Positions 10,440 through 19,012 of a stretch of DNA of 64,000 nt are shown one piece after another (positions within the stretch are counted from its first letter, which is position 1; every line of letters begins with the position of its first letter). The translations under genes and the position numbers were made by a program. Under the pieces are notes generated by a model. The model had not been told where the DNA came from, did no database searches, and worked only from the letters and a program-made list of their open reading frames with translations. This stretch comes from Ralstonia condita (GTDB lineage: Bacteria; Pseudomonadota; Gammaproteobacteria; Burkholderiales; Burkholderiaceae): positions 248,001 through 312,000 of the forward strand of contig NZ_CATYWO010000004.1 of NCBI RefSeq assembly GCF_958405655.1. Direction: 5' to 3'.

Positions 10440-10881
10440 CACGCACCTGATTAACTTCGATGTTAAAGGCGACGAGCGTGGTTCCTTGATTGCGCTGGAG
10501 CAGGGGTGCAACCTGCCCTTTCCCGTTGCGCGTGCGTATTACATCTATGACACGGCGCCCGGAGTCCGGCGGGGATACCACGCGCATGCAGATCTGTTGC
10601 AAGTCGCAGTTTGTGTCAAGGGCGCCTGCAGCTTTCTGCTGGATGATGGCCAACATCAGGAGGTAGTCAAGCTCGACTCTCCCGCGAAAGGGCTCTTTAT
10701 CGGGCCAATGATCTGGCGTGAAATGTTTGATTTCACGCCAGATTGTGTGCTGCTTGTGCTAGCAAATAAGATTTATGATCCCGAGGATTACATCCGAGAG
10801 TACAAAGAATTCAAGAAACTCATTGATCGTCTAAAACAGCCACTGATTTCACCGGAGTCACCAGAGGAGGAGAAGAAGTGA
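10429..10881 (+). CDS. fdtA: dTDP-4-keto-6-deoxyhexose 3,4-ketoisomerase (FdtA/QdtA type)
   Basis: A single cupin domain of 150 residues. The signature GVRRGYHAHADLLQVAVCVKG places His51 and His53 exactly where FdtA has its two catalytic histidines, and the GDERGSLIALE and IYDPEDYIREYKEF ends also match. FdtA makes the 3-keto galacto-configured product (toward Fuc3NAc) and QdtA the gluco one (toward Qui3NAc); sequence reading alone cannot separate them, so the symbol is provisional. It shares an intermediate with rfbB and is followed at once by acetyltransferase and aminotransferase genes for the same sugar. Confidence 0.88.
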   Translation: MLTNTHLINFDVKGDERGSLIALEQGCNLPFPVARAYYIYDTAPGVRRGYHAHADLLQVAVCVKGACSFLLDDGQHQEVVKLDSPAKGLFIGPMIWREMFDFTPDCVLLVLANKIYDPEDYIREYKEFKKLIDRLKQPLISPESPEEEKK

Positions 10882-11339
10882 TGATTCATCCGTCTGCTGA
10901 CGTACAGAGTAAGACCATTGGAGAGGGTACGCGCGTGTGGCAATTCTGCGTGATATTAGAAGGCGCAAGAATTGGCAGGAATTGCAACATCAACGCCCAT
11001 TGCTTTATCGAAGGCGATGTCAGTATTGGTGACAACTCGACGATAAAGTCTGGCGTGTATTTATGGGATGGTACGATCATCGAAGACAATGTTTTTGTTG
11101 GGCCGAACGCTACCTTCACGAATGATCGATATCCCCGGTCAAAGCAATATCCGGATCGATTTCCGGTTACGACCGTCAAGCGAGGCGCATCAATTGGGGC
11201 TGGTGCCGTCATACTCCCGGGCCTAACGATCGGCGAGCACGCGCTCATTGGCGCGGGCGCCGTGGTGACGAGAAATGTTCCCGCCCGCGCACTGGTCGTA
11301 GGCAATCCCGGCAGGATAGTCCGATACCTGGATACCTAG
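10881..11339 (+). CDS. dTDP-3-amino-3,6-dideoxyhexose N-acetyltransferase (FdtC/QdtC-like)
   Basis: A left-handed beta-helix acyltransferase of 152 residues, built of hexapeptide repeats (VWQFCVI, ARIGRNCNI, VSIGDNSTIKSG, ASIGAGAVILPGLTIGEHALIGAGAVVT). A middle loop FTNDRYPRSKQYPDRF is typical of the WbbJ/QdtC group, which acetylates the 3-amino group of dTDP-sugars. A strong AGGAGG lies upstream; either GTG 10878 or ATG 10881 could be the start, and ATG was chosen. It overlaps the stop of the ketoisomerase gene (TGATG). Confidence 0.85.
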   Translation: MIHPSADVQSKTIGEGTRVWQFCVILEGARIGRNCNINAHCFIEGDVSIGDNSTIKSGVYLWDGTIIEDNVFVGPNATFTNDRYPRSKQYPDRFPVTTVKRGASIGAGAVILPGLTIGEHALIGAGAVVTRNVPARALVVGNPGRIVRYLDT

Positions 11340-11390
11340 ACCTCCGATTAATTTCGCGACGCCGTAGAAAAACCGCATAGTCACCCGATC

Positions 11391-12518
11391 ATGAGAGAGC
11401 ATATTCCTTTTCTTGACCTGAAAGATGTCAATGCCCGCCAAAGGGATGAATTGATCACCGCATTCACCGAAGTGCTAGATGCGGGCTGGTTCATCCATGG
11501 CAAGCAATGCGAGGCATTTGAAGCGGAATTTGCCACCTACTGCGAGGCCAAGCACTGCGTTAGCGTAAGCAACGGCCTCGACGCCCTGCACCTGATCCTG
11601 CGCGCAATGTCGATCGGGCCCGGCGATGAAGTGATTGTCCCATCGAATACGTTCATCGCGACTTGGCTGGCAGTGACCTTTGCCGGCGCAACGCCAGTGC
11701 CGGTCGAGCCACGTGAAGACACGTGTAACCTGGACCCAAAGCTTATCGCTGCCGCGATCACCCCGCGCACCCGCGCAATCATTCCCGTGCATCTGTACGG
11801 GCAGCCGGCCGACATGGATCCGGTCCTGGAGATCGCACGTGCACATGGGCTCAAGGTAATCGAGGATGCTGCGCAGTCGCATGGCGCGCGTTATCACGGC
11901 AAGCGCACGGGCAGTCTCGCGGACGCCGCAGCCTTTAGCTTCTATCCGGGCAAGAACCTGGGGGCACTCGGCGATGGCGGCGCGGTGACGACGTCGGACC
12001 CTGAGTTGGCGCAACGCATCCGCATGCTTTCGAACTATGGGTCGCGGAAGAAGTACGTTCATGAAGCAGCCGGCTTCAATGCTCGCCTTGATGAAGTGCA
12101 AGCAGCCCTGCTCCGGGTCAAACTCCGCCAACTGGACGCCGACAACGCCATCCGCCAGCAGCTTGTAGGCATCTACACCCGAGAGTTGGCAACCTTGCCG
12201 CTTACGTTGCAGGTCGTTCCCCAAGGCTTCGAGTCTGCCTGGCATCTGTTCACGATCCGACACCCAAAGCGGGATGATCTGCAGGCCGAACTGTCTACGA
12301 TGGGAGTTGGCACGGCCATTCACTACCCGACCTCGCCGCACCGTCAAGGCGCCTATGCAGCTACCGCGCTAGGCAAGCTGGATTTGCCGATCTCGGACCG
12401 TATCCACGCCGAGACGTTGAGCCTTCCTCTCTCGCCCGTGCATACCGAGCAGGAAGTCCTTCAGGTCGCTGAAGCTGTGCAGCGCGCCGTCGTGAAAATT
12501 GGCGCTACGGCCTGCTGA
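11391..12518 (+). CDS. fdtB: dTDP-3-keto-6-deoxyhexose 3-aminotransferase (FdtB/QdtB-like, DegT/StrS family)
   Basis: A PLP-dependent sugar aminotransferase of the DegT/DnrJ/EryC1/StrS fold, 375 residues. Seen are VSVSNGLDALHLIL, PSNTFIATWLAV, the VIEDAAQSHGARY aspartate motif and the Schiff-base Lys188 in FYPGKNLGALGDGG. Together with the two preceding genes it completes a ketoisomerase, aminotransferase, acetyltransferase set for dTDP-Fuc3NAc or dTDP-Qui3NAc. A 51-base gap separates it from the acetyltransferase gene and 5 bases separate it from wzx. Confidence 0.9.
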   Translation: MREHIPFLDLKDVNARQRDELITAFTEVLDAGWFIHGKQCEAFEAEFATYCEAKHCVSVSNGLDALHLILRAMSIGPGDEVIVPSNTFIATWLAVTFAGATPVPVEPREDTCNLDPKLIAAAITPRTRAIIPVHLYGQPADMDPVLEIARAHGLKVIEDAAQSHGARYHGKRTGSLADAAAFSFYPGKNLGALGDGGAVTTSDPELAQRIRMLSNYGSRKKYVHEAAGFNARLDEVQAALLRVKLRQLDADNAIRQQLVGIYTRELATLPLTLQVVPQGFESAWHLFTIRHPKRDDLQAELSTMGVGTAIHYPTSPHRQGAYAATALGKLDLPISDRIHAETLSLPLSPVHTEQEVLQVAEAVQRAVVKIGATAC

Positions 12519-12523
12519 GCAGC

Positions 12524-13978
12524 ATGCTGCAAATCTTTAAGGCACTCCTGATCACGGGGCTGGGCACAATTACGTCGCTCGGCCTGGGCGCCTTGGCATT
12601 GAAGATCATGGCCGTCCAAACTGGCCCCGCCGGCGTCGCCGTGTTTTCGATGCTCCGACAAGTGCAACAGACTGCGACCATCATTGGATCTTGGGGCGGT
12701 CAAACGGCCTACACTCAATCCCTGGCGCGCAGCACATCAGGCTACCCCATCCGCTTCTGGACGCTCGCGCGTCTGGCCATTGTGGGCTGCGTTCTGACGG
12801 CACTGCTCTTGTCGATCGTCTGTCTGTTCGGTGCGCAATCGTTGCTGCCGGGGATCCACTGGGCAGCAGCACACCTGACCATCACCATCGGGGCGGCGGT
12901 CGCCGGTATCCTGTTCTTTTTCTTCATGGGCGTGCAGGCAAGCGGCGGCCGTCACGGCGGCATCGCGGGTACGCAAATCGCAGCAGCAGGCACGCTGCTT
13001 GCGGTCGTAGCCTGCGGCTATTTCGCGCCTGCGGAATGGCGTACGCTCGTCAACGCCTCGGCGTTATGCATGTCGCTCCTGGTGGGAGCAGCCTATGCAT
13101 GGCAGTCCGCCCGCCGCCGCGGCCTCCTTCCATGCCGGAACCCTGCCGCTCCCCCGCTCGACTGGGCGGTGGCCCGAGAGTTCCTGCAAGTTGGCGCATC
13201 CTCGCTCATTAGCGCTGCATTGGCGACCGGCTCAGGCCTTTTGATACGCCGGATGCTGATCCAAAAGCTGGGACTAGACTCTGCCGGTATCTTCGATGCA
13301 GCCTGGACGGTTTGCATGATGTACGTGTTGACGCTGCTGAGCGCGCTATCGAATGTCTATCTACCCAAGCTAGCGTCCTGCAATACCATCGAAGAGGAGT
13401 GCAATCTGCTCCAGACAGTGCTCAAGCTAGTGCTGGCTGCATTCGTCCCCATGGTATGCGTGATGATTGCAGCGCGCGGTTTGGTGATTGAACTCCTTTA
13501 CTCACCGGCGTTTAACGATGCGGCGTCGATCATTCGCTGGATGCTTGCCGCCGACCTTTTGAAGGTAGCGGGCTTTATCTTTGCGATGCCCTTGCTGGCA
13601 CGCGGACACAGCCGCCTTTTTCTCGCCAGTGAATTGTTGTGGTACGGGCTATTCTGGATCGGTATCTGGGTTGTCCGTGATACAGGACACTCCCTACCAG
13701 AGCATATCGGCATCGCTTATCTGGTCTCGTACGCGGGGTACTGGCTATTCGTCGCCATGTACGTTCCCCGACTGAGATCATATGGTCGGCATCTCCGAGC
13801 CAGCTACTTGTTGTGCCTATGCGCAGCCGTACCTATTGCGCTCACCATCGCACTCAATTGGCATGCCACCGCGCATGTCGACTGGATGCGCAACACACTC
13901 AGCGTGCTACCCGCGCTCGCCTTCTCTGCGGCCGCCTTGCGACCATGGCGCCTTATTTCCTTGAAGAATCGCTCGTGA
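12524..13978 (+). CDS. wzx: O-antigen flippase Wzx (polysaccharide transporter family)
   Basis: A 484-residue, very hydrophobic protein with about 12 predicted membrane spans. It begins MLQIFKALLITGLGTITSLG, and contains GPAGVAVFSMLRQVQQTATIIGSWGGQTAYTQ near the N-terminus, as in MOP-superfamily O-unit flippases. It would move undecaprenyl-PP-linked O-units to the periplasm. The closest general type is the WzxE/RfbX-like group; specificity is not readable. The stop overlaps the GTG start of the next glycosyltransferase gene (GTGA). Confidence 0.85.
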   Translation: MLQIFKALLITGLGTITSLGLGALALKIMAVQTGPAGVAVFSMLRQVQQTATIIGSWGGQTAYTQSLARSTSGYPIRFWTLARLAIVGCVLTALLLSIVCLFGAQSLLPGIHWAAAHLTITIGAAVAGILFFFFMGVQASGGRHGGIAGTQIAAAGTLLAVVACGYFAPAEWRTLVNASALCMSLLVGAAYAWQSARRRGLLPCRNPAAPPLDWAVAREFLQVGASSLISAALATGSGLLIRRMLIQKLGLDSAGIFDAAWTVCMMYVLTLLSALSNVYLPKLASCNTIEEECNLLQTVLKLVLAAFVPMVCVMIAARGLVIELLYSPAFNDAASIIRWMLAADLLKVAGFIFAMPLLARGHSRLFLASELLWYGLFWIGIWVVRDTGHSLPEHIGIAYLVSYAGYWLFVAMYVPRLRSYGRHLRASYLLCLCAAVPIALTIALNWHATAHVDWMRNTLSVLPALAFSAAALRPWRLISLKNRS

Positions 13979-14967
13979 CGTCAACTTTCAAGCAACTGCC
14001 AACGGAACCGCTGGTTTCCGTAATGGTGATTACTTACAACCAAGCGCATTTCATTCGCGAGACGCTGGATAGCGTCCTGTCACAGGACTATCCGCACTTG
14101 GAGATTGTTGTAGCAGACGATGCTTCAACTGATGACACTCCAAGGATTCTCGAGGAGTACGCTGCCCGCTATCCGGGACGCGTCAAGCCGATCCTCAATG
14201 CAACGAACCTTGGGATCACAGGAAATAGCAACGTGGCCCTGTTCGGCTGCACTGGGGACCTGATCGCTGTCATGGGTGGTGACGACCTCTTCTTACCCGG
14301 CAAGGTCTCAAAGCAAGTCGAAGCTTTCCATTCGGACCCTGAAGCCGTGCTGTGCTATCACCCGGTCGACATCTTCGAGTCGAAATCGAACCAGACTCTT
14401 TTCGTGACTGACCAGCATGCCCGAGAAGACATCCGGTCATACCGCGACATCATCCTGAAGGGGGGTATCGCGGGCGCATCGTCTGTCATGATCCGCCCCG
14501 AAGCCATTCCTCCCGGCGGCTTCGACGATCGTCTACCTTGGGTCAGTGATTGGCAGTTCTATATCGAGGTTGCCCTGCGAGGCAAGGTCGTCAAGGTCAA
14601 TGAAATCCTTGGGCGGTATCGCAAACATGGGTTCGGTGCAAGCGATCGCACCTTGGAATTGTTGAACGAATCGCTCTACGCGTTGGATCTGGTCGTCGAG
14701 AAGAATCCCGAATTCAGCGATCTTCCTGCATTGTGCAAGCAGGGAAAAGCGCGCTACATCGCCGGGGAGGCGTTCCGGCAACTGACAAAAGACCCCCAGA
14801 TCGCGGCCCAGCTCGCGAAACGCTGCGTTGATCTCGCACCTGAATCAAGCCGATACCGCATTCTGCGCGCGTTCTCGATCGCGAACAGCTGGATGCCGGG
14901 CCTGTCTTGGCTGACATGCAAAGTAGTGCCGTACGCAAAGTATGCACTCAAGCGTAGATTGGGATAA
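13975..14967 (+). CDS. Family 2 glycosyltransferase (O-antigen)
   Basis: A GT-A fold transferase of about 330 residues. The N-terminus PLVSVMVITYNQAHFIRETLDSVLSQ, the ADDASTDDTPRIL nucleotide-binding segment and the MGGDDLFLPGK acidic motif define GT2. No membrane span is evident, so it acts at the cytoplasmic face on the Und-PP-linked O-unit. The start is set at GTG 13975, in a GTGA overlap with wzx; an in-frame ATG at 13945 is the alternative. Donor sugar is unknown; rhamnose, 6-deoxytalose or the 3-acetamido sugar are candidates from the neighbouring synthesis genes. Confidence 0.85.
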   Translation: MTSTFKQLPTEPLVSVMVITYNQAHFIRETLDSVLSQDYPHLEIVVADDASTDDTPRILEEYAARYPGRVKPILNATNLGITGNSNVALFGCTGDLIAVMGGDDLFLPGKVSKQVEAFHSDPEAVLCYHPVDIFESKSNQTLFVTDQHAREDIRSYRDIILKGGIAGASSVMIRPEAIPPGGFDDRLPWVSDWQFYIEVALRGKVVKVNEILGRYRKHGFGASDRTLELLNESLYALDLVVEKNPEFSDLPALCKQGKARYIAGEAFRQLTKDPQIAAQLAKRCVDLAPESSRYRILRAFSIANSWMPGLSWLTCKVVPYAKYALKRRLG

Positions 14968-14973
14968 CGGTAC

Positions 14974-16233
14974 ATGCTCGGCCTGTTGCGCTTTCGACGC
15001 CTTTATTTACTCCCTGTGGTAGGAACGCTGGTTTTCTACGCAGTGCCCAGCGCTCTCGGGATGCTTCTTCGGAGTAATGGATATGACGCTGAAATGCTGA
15101 CACTGTCCTTAATTTCGATGGTGACGTACCTTCTTACGTTCCACTTCTTTTCGAGGCGAACCGCGGCCAAGGAAATGCTGCGGAGTGCTCTGCTGCACGT
15201 GTCGTGGCGACATTTTTGCTTGGTTGTTTTGCTGTGCTACTTCTGCATGATTGCATATGCTGCGGCCACAGCACCAGGAATCGCACTCATTGCGTCATTT
15301 CAAGGCGCATCGCTTGACCAGATTGCCCAACTGAGAGAAACATTTCTGCGAACCAGAGTGGGTGCAGAACGCGCGTTGCTCTACTGGTACGCGATCAACA
15401 TTTCGTCGCTGATGCCACTGGTTTTGAGCATCCTATTCCTGAAGCAAGCCAAGTACAGATATATCGTTCTGATTGCATTCTTGTTCACACTGGCGCTAAC
15501 GCTCGAAAAAAGCTTAAGTATCACAGCGCTTATCCCGCTAATAATTATTTTCTACAATTCCAACCGACGGAAATTCGTTTATCTTATTGGCGCCGCGTTG
15601 ATCGCCGCGGTTATGGTCGTCTCCTTTGCAGCGCGCGGTGGGCTGAGCGCCCAACAAGGTGACTCAGCATCGACTGGATCGGCTGCATCCGTACCGGATG
15701 AATATAATATTTTCCAAGGTAGCGATAGCCAAGCGCTCTATGTGCTTAATCGTATCTTGTACATTCCCTATGCATCCGCTGTGGATTGGTTGCGTTATTT
15801 GGACATCGAATTAAAAGGTGATCCGGTCGATGGACAATCAATCGGGGTCATTGCATACCTGACTGGGAGACCCAGCCTCAATCTGGAACGCGAGATCTTT
15901 GCATTCGAATGGGGGCAAAACGAGACGCAAACGGGTTCAGCAAATACTGTATTTTACATCGATGCATATGTTAATTTTGGCGCAACTGGAGTCATCCTGT
16001 ACTCCGCTCTTTTAGCGTTACTTGTAAGGTTATGTTTAGCCTCACGGAACCGCGCCATTTGTGCAGGACTTGCCGTGCCAATGATCTACGTATGCTTCAA
16101 CTCTCTGTCTGCCATCATTTTCAGCGGCGGCCTGGGCATCCTCGTTGGGCTAGCCGTCTTGACCCGCTTTAGTGACAGTGCCCTGGAATGGAAGCATACC
16201 GATCAGTTTGTGTTCGGCCCAAATCCTAGCTAA
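14974..16233 (+). CDS. wzy: O-antigen polymerase Wzy-like membrane protein
   Basis: A 419-residue integral membrane protein with about ten to twelve hydrophobic segments and one large extracytoplasmic loop near residues 220-320 (SAQQGDSASTGSAASVPDEY onward), the usual Wzy topology. Wzy proteins have almost no shared sequence, so the call rests on topology and on position between wzx and the transferase genes. It is one of the most AT-rich genes in the window, as expected for O-antigen polymerases acquired by exchange. An O-antigen ligase is a less likely alternative inside this cluster. Confidence 0.75.
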   Translation: MLGLLRFRRLYLLPVVGTLVFYAVPSALGMLLRSNGYDAEMLTLSLISMVTYLLTFHFFSRRTAAKEMLRSALLHVSWRHFCLVVLLCYFCMIAYAAATAPGIALIASFQGASLDQIAQLRETFLRTRVGAERALLYWYAINISSLMPLVLSILFLKQAKYRYIVLIAFLFTLALTLEKSLSITALIPLIIIFYNSNRRKFVYLIGAALIAAVMVVSFAARGGLSAQQGDSASTGSAASVPDEYNIFQGSDSQALYVLNRILYIPYASAVDWLRYLDIELKGDPVDGQSIGVIAYLTGRPSLNLEREIFAFEWGQNETQTGSANTVFYIDAYVNFGATGVILYSALLALLVRLCLASRNRAICAGLAVPMIYVCFNSLSAIIFSGGLGILVGLAVLTRFSDSALEWKHTDQFVFGPNPS

Positions 16234-16256
16234 ACAGAACCGCCCTCCAATCTAAC

Positions 16257-17396
16257 ATGTCAAATATTGTTCTCATCACCGGCGGCGCCGGATTCATTGG
16301 ATCGCATCTCACTCCGAAGCTATTGGAAGCCGGATACACCATACGTATCCTTGATAACCTTTCGACGCAGATCCATGGCGCGCTGCCCACGGACCTGGAA
16401 TGGCTGAACACCGAAGGCATTGAGTTCGTCCGCGGCAGCGTTGCCGAGCGCGATACCTGGGTATGCGCGCTGAAAGGTGTGGAAACCGTCGTACATCTAG
16501 CCGCTGAGACTGGTACCGGTCAATCGATGTACGAAGTCGCACGCTACAACATGATCAACACCCACGGTACAGCGCTGCTGTTCGACGTGCTGGCGCAAGA
16601 CAAGGCACGCACCGTAAAGCGCGTGATTCTCGCTTCGAGTCGCTCGGTATATGGCGAAGGCGCTTACCATTGCGCATCCTGTGGATTGGACCCCGTCTAT
16701 CCGGATAGTCGCACCCCTGAAGCGCTGGCCGCGCATCGTTGGGAATACGATTGTCCCAGTTGCGGCGCGACGTTGACGGCGAAGCCAACTTCCGAAAGTG
16801 ATCGTGTCCGCCCCGGCTCCATCTACGCCGCTACGAAATACGCTCAGGAAGACCTGACGCGCATTGCCTGCGAATCCCTGGGGATCGACTATGTTATCTA
16901 CCGTTTCCAGAATGTCTACGGCGAGCGCCAATCCCTAAACAATCCGTACACCGGGATTCTTTCTATCTTTTCGACGCGTATACGCCGCGATCTGGTTCTT
17001 CCACTGTTCGAGGACGGAGAGGAGAGTCGCGATTTCGTTCACGTAGAAGATGTTGTCACTGCGGTCGCCATGGGTGTCGCGTCCAAAAACGCCATCAACC
17101 GTATTTTCAACGTGGGTAGCGGAGTCCAATGCTCCGTCAGGCGAGTTGCAGAGGAACTCACTCGCGCCCTAGGTAAGACACCGAACGTTCATGTCACGGG
17201 CCAGTATCGTGTTGGCGACATCCGCCACAATTACGCAAATATGACGGCAAGCGCTGCGATACTTGGCTTCAGGCCAGCCATTTCTCTGCAGGAAGGGCTA
17301 GGCCGATTTGCCGCTTGGGTGCATACCCAACCGCTTCCTGCAGACCGGCTCGAAGAAGCCAATAAAGAACTGCGTGCTCGAAAGCTGATGGGTTAA
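16257..17396 (+). CDS. NAD-dependent epimerase/dehydratase, probable dTDP-L-rhamnose 4-epimerase (WbiB-like)
   Basis: An extended SDR of 379 residues with GGAGFIGSH at residues 9-17 and catalytic Tyr190-x3-Lys194 (YAATK). Inserted just after SSRSVYGEGAY is a block with two CxxC pairs (Cys139/142 and Cys166/169) that looks like a zinc ribbon. I associate this insert with the dTDP-L-rhamnose 4-epimerase group (WbiB of Burkholderia), which makes dTDP-6-deoxy-L-talose; this is family recall plus the nearby rfbBACD genes, not proof. A UDP-hexose 4-epimerase role is the alternative. RYRVGD-type C-terminal substrate motif is seen as QYRVGDIRHNYA. Confidence 0.72.
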   Translation: MSNIVLITGGAGFIGSHLTPKLLEAGYTIRILDNLSTQIHGALPTDLEWLNTEGIEFVRGSVAERDTWVCALKGVETVVHLAAETGTGQSMYEVARYNMINTHGTALLFDVLAQDKARTVKRVILASSRSVYGEGAYHCASCGLDPVYPDSRTPEALAAHRWEYDCPSCGATLTAKPTSESDRVRPGSIYAATKYAQEDLTRIACESLGIDYVIYRFQNVYGERQSLNNPYTGILSIFSTRIRRDLVLPLFEDGEESRDFVHVEDVVTAVAMGVASKNAINRIFNVGSGVQCSVRRVAEELTRALGKTPNVHVTGQYRVGDIRHNYANMTASAAILGFRPAISLQEGLGRFAAWVHTQPLPADRLEEANKELRARKLMG

Positions 17397-17948
17397 ATGA
17401 TGGCGACGACATTCCGCCTGATTCCCTGGCTGCGACAGGATCTCCTGCGAGGCCTCTCTCTAGAAGGCAATATTTCCATCTCGGGGGGCTGGCGCCTGTG
17501 GGTCAGAGTACTGTCTCCACGCTTTGCACCGGTGCTGCTCTGCCGCCTAGCGCATAGTTGTTACCGACGCCGATGGGGAGCAGCCAGTAAAGTGCTCTCA
17601 ATGCTGAACTTCGTCATCTTCGGCATCGAGATTGCCGCCCGCTGCGAGATCGGACCGGGACTGTACTTCCCACACACCCAGGGCACTGTGATCGGCGCGT
17701 GGAGCATTGGCAAAAATGCTGTGATCTATCAGGGTGCGACACTCGGCGCCAAGGAACTTGATTTTGCCTACAGCGAGGTATCCCGTCCCAGACTCGACGA
17801 CAACGTGACCATCGGCGCTGGCGCCAAGGTACTCGGCGGCATACGGCTTGGCCATGGTGCCCGAGTTGGAGCCAATGCAGTCGTGATCGCCTCCATCCCT
17901 GAAGGGGCACTGGCGGTCGGAGTACCGGCCAAGATATCCAACACATGA
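17397..17948 (+). CDS. Serine acetyltransferase-like hexapeptide O-acetyltransferase
   Basis: A 183-residue protein: an N-terminal helical half, then a left-handed beta-helix close to CysE (IEIAARCEIGPGLYFPHTQGTVIGA, KNAVIYQGATLGAK, NVTIGAGAKVLGGIRLGHGARVGANAVV). Small CysE-like acyltransferases in O-antigen loci usually acetylate a sugar hydroxyl or, less often, an amino group. Since the amino-sugar acetyltransferase has its own gene at 10881, this one more likely O-acetylates the repeat unit. It starts directly after the epimerase stop and ends in an ATGA overlap with the next gene. Biosynthetic serine acetylation is unlikely in this context. Confidence 0.72.
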   Translation: MMATTFRLIPWLRQDLLRGLSLEGNISISGGWRLWVRVLSPRFAPVLLCRLAHSCYRRRWGAASKVLSMLNFVIFGIEIAARCEIGPGLYFPHTQGTVIGAWSIGKNAVIYQGATLGAKELDFAYSEVSRPRLDDNVTIGAGAKVLGGIRLGHGARVGANAVVIASIPEGALAVGVPAKISNT

Positions 17949-19012
17949 ATACGACTGAACGCTCGCTTTCAGGAAAGCGCGTGCTGATCATGAGCCCGCG
18001 TTTTTTCGGCTATGAGAATGCAATTGCCCAGGCGGTTTGTGCCCTGGGCGCACATGCCGAAGTAGTGCTCGATAAGCCATCGAATACTGTCTGGACCAAG
18101 GGGGCCACGCGACTGGCACCATCTCTCGTGGCCACCCGCATGGCGAATTACATTCGCTCGCTTGCAGAACAATACGGCCGAGACAGTTTTGATGAAGTCG
18201 TCGTAATCAAAGGCGAGGCGTTGCACGCAGAAGCTGTCGAACTACTGCGCGCGGCCTTCCCTCGGGCACGATGTACCTACTACAACTGGGATTCGCTGAG
18301 AAACTACCCCCACCTTAAAGATATACTTCCGCTGTTTGACGCTTGCTTCAGTTTCGATGCTGAAGACTGTGAGACTGTCGGTCGGCTTGCTCACCTACCG
18401 CTGTTTTATACCGATGAGTACCGGGATCTTCCCGTGATGGAGCCTCGGTACGACCTCTTTGCTGTGGCGTCACTGCATTCCGATCGCTATGACGTCATTC
18501 AGCGCGTCATACGTCAGTGCCCAGAGGCAACGCGAGCGTTCACCTACTTTTTCTACCCGAGCAAGGTTGCGCTGCTCGGCAAGAAGGTGCTTGAGCCAGG
18601 CTTTATCACACCACCACTGCGTGAAATCCAGTGGACACCGCTGCCGAAGGAAAAAATGATCGACGGCCTCGTTCGCAGTCGCGCTGTCATCGATGTACAG
18701 CACCCGCGCCAAACAGGGCTCACCATGCGAACCATCGAAATGGTTGGGGCAAACAAAAAACTCATCACGACCAACCCTCTGGTCAAGACCTACGATTTCT
18801 ACAACCCGAACAACATCCTGGTGATCGATCGAGCGCAACCGGATATTCCGCCCACGTTTTTCGACACTCACTATACGCCGCTGACTGAAGCAATCCGACA
18901 GAAGTACAGCATCCACACATGGCTAGCCGTCCTGCTGGGACTCGAGCCTGTAGCGCCGTATCAACGCGCGTCTTCCGACTACCCTGAACTGCGGAACCCT
19001 GCAGCATGTTGA
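17945..19012 (+). CDS. Putative GT-B glycosyltransferase of the O-antigen cluster
   Basis: A 355-residue soluble protein with no signal peptide. The N-terminal half starts KRVLIMSPRFFGYENAIAQAV, carries VVVIKGEAL and the unusual TYYNWDSLRNYPH segment, and the C-terminal half has RSRAVIDVQHPRQTGLTMRTIEMVGANKKLITTN, the pattern of CgeB-type GT-B transferases in which a conserved R-x-E/T loop contacts the donor. Exact activity is not recognisable. Position inside the cluster (ATGA overlap before, 7-base overlap with the WecA-like gene after) supports a role in building the O-unit. Confidence 0.65.
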   Translation: MNTTERSLSGKRVLIMSPRFFGYENAIAQAVCALGAHAEVVLDKPSNTVWTKGATRLAPSLVATRMANYIRSLAEQYGRDSFDEVVVIKGEALHAEAVELLRAAFPRARCTYYNWDSLRNYPHLKDILPLFDACFSFDAEDCETVGRLAHLPLFYTDEYRDLPVMEPRYDLFAVASLHSDRYDVIQRVIRQCPEATRAFTYFFYPSKVALLGKKVLEPGFITPPLREIQWTPLPKEKMIDGLVRSRAVIDVQHPRQTGLTMRTIEMVGANKKLITTNPLVKTYDFYNPNNILVIDRAQPDIPPTFFDTHYTPLTEAIRQKYSIHTWLAVLLGLEPVAPYQRASSDYPELRNPAAC

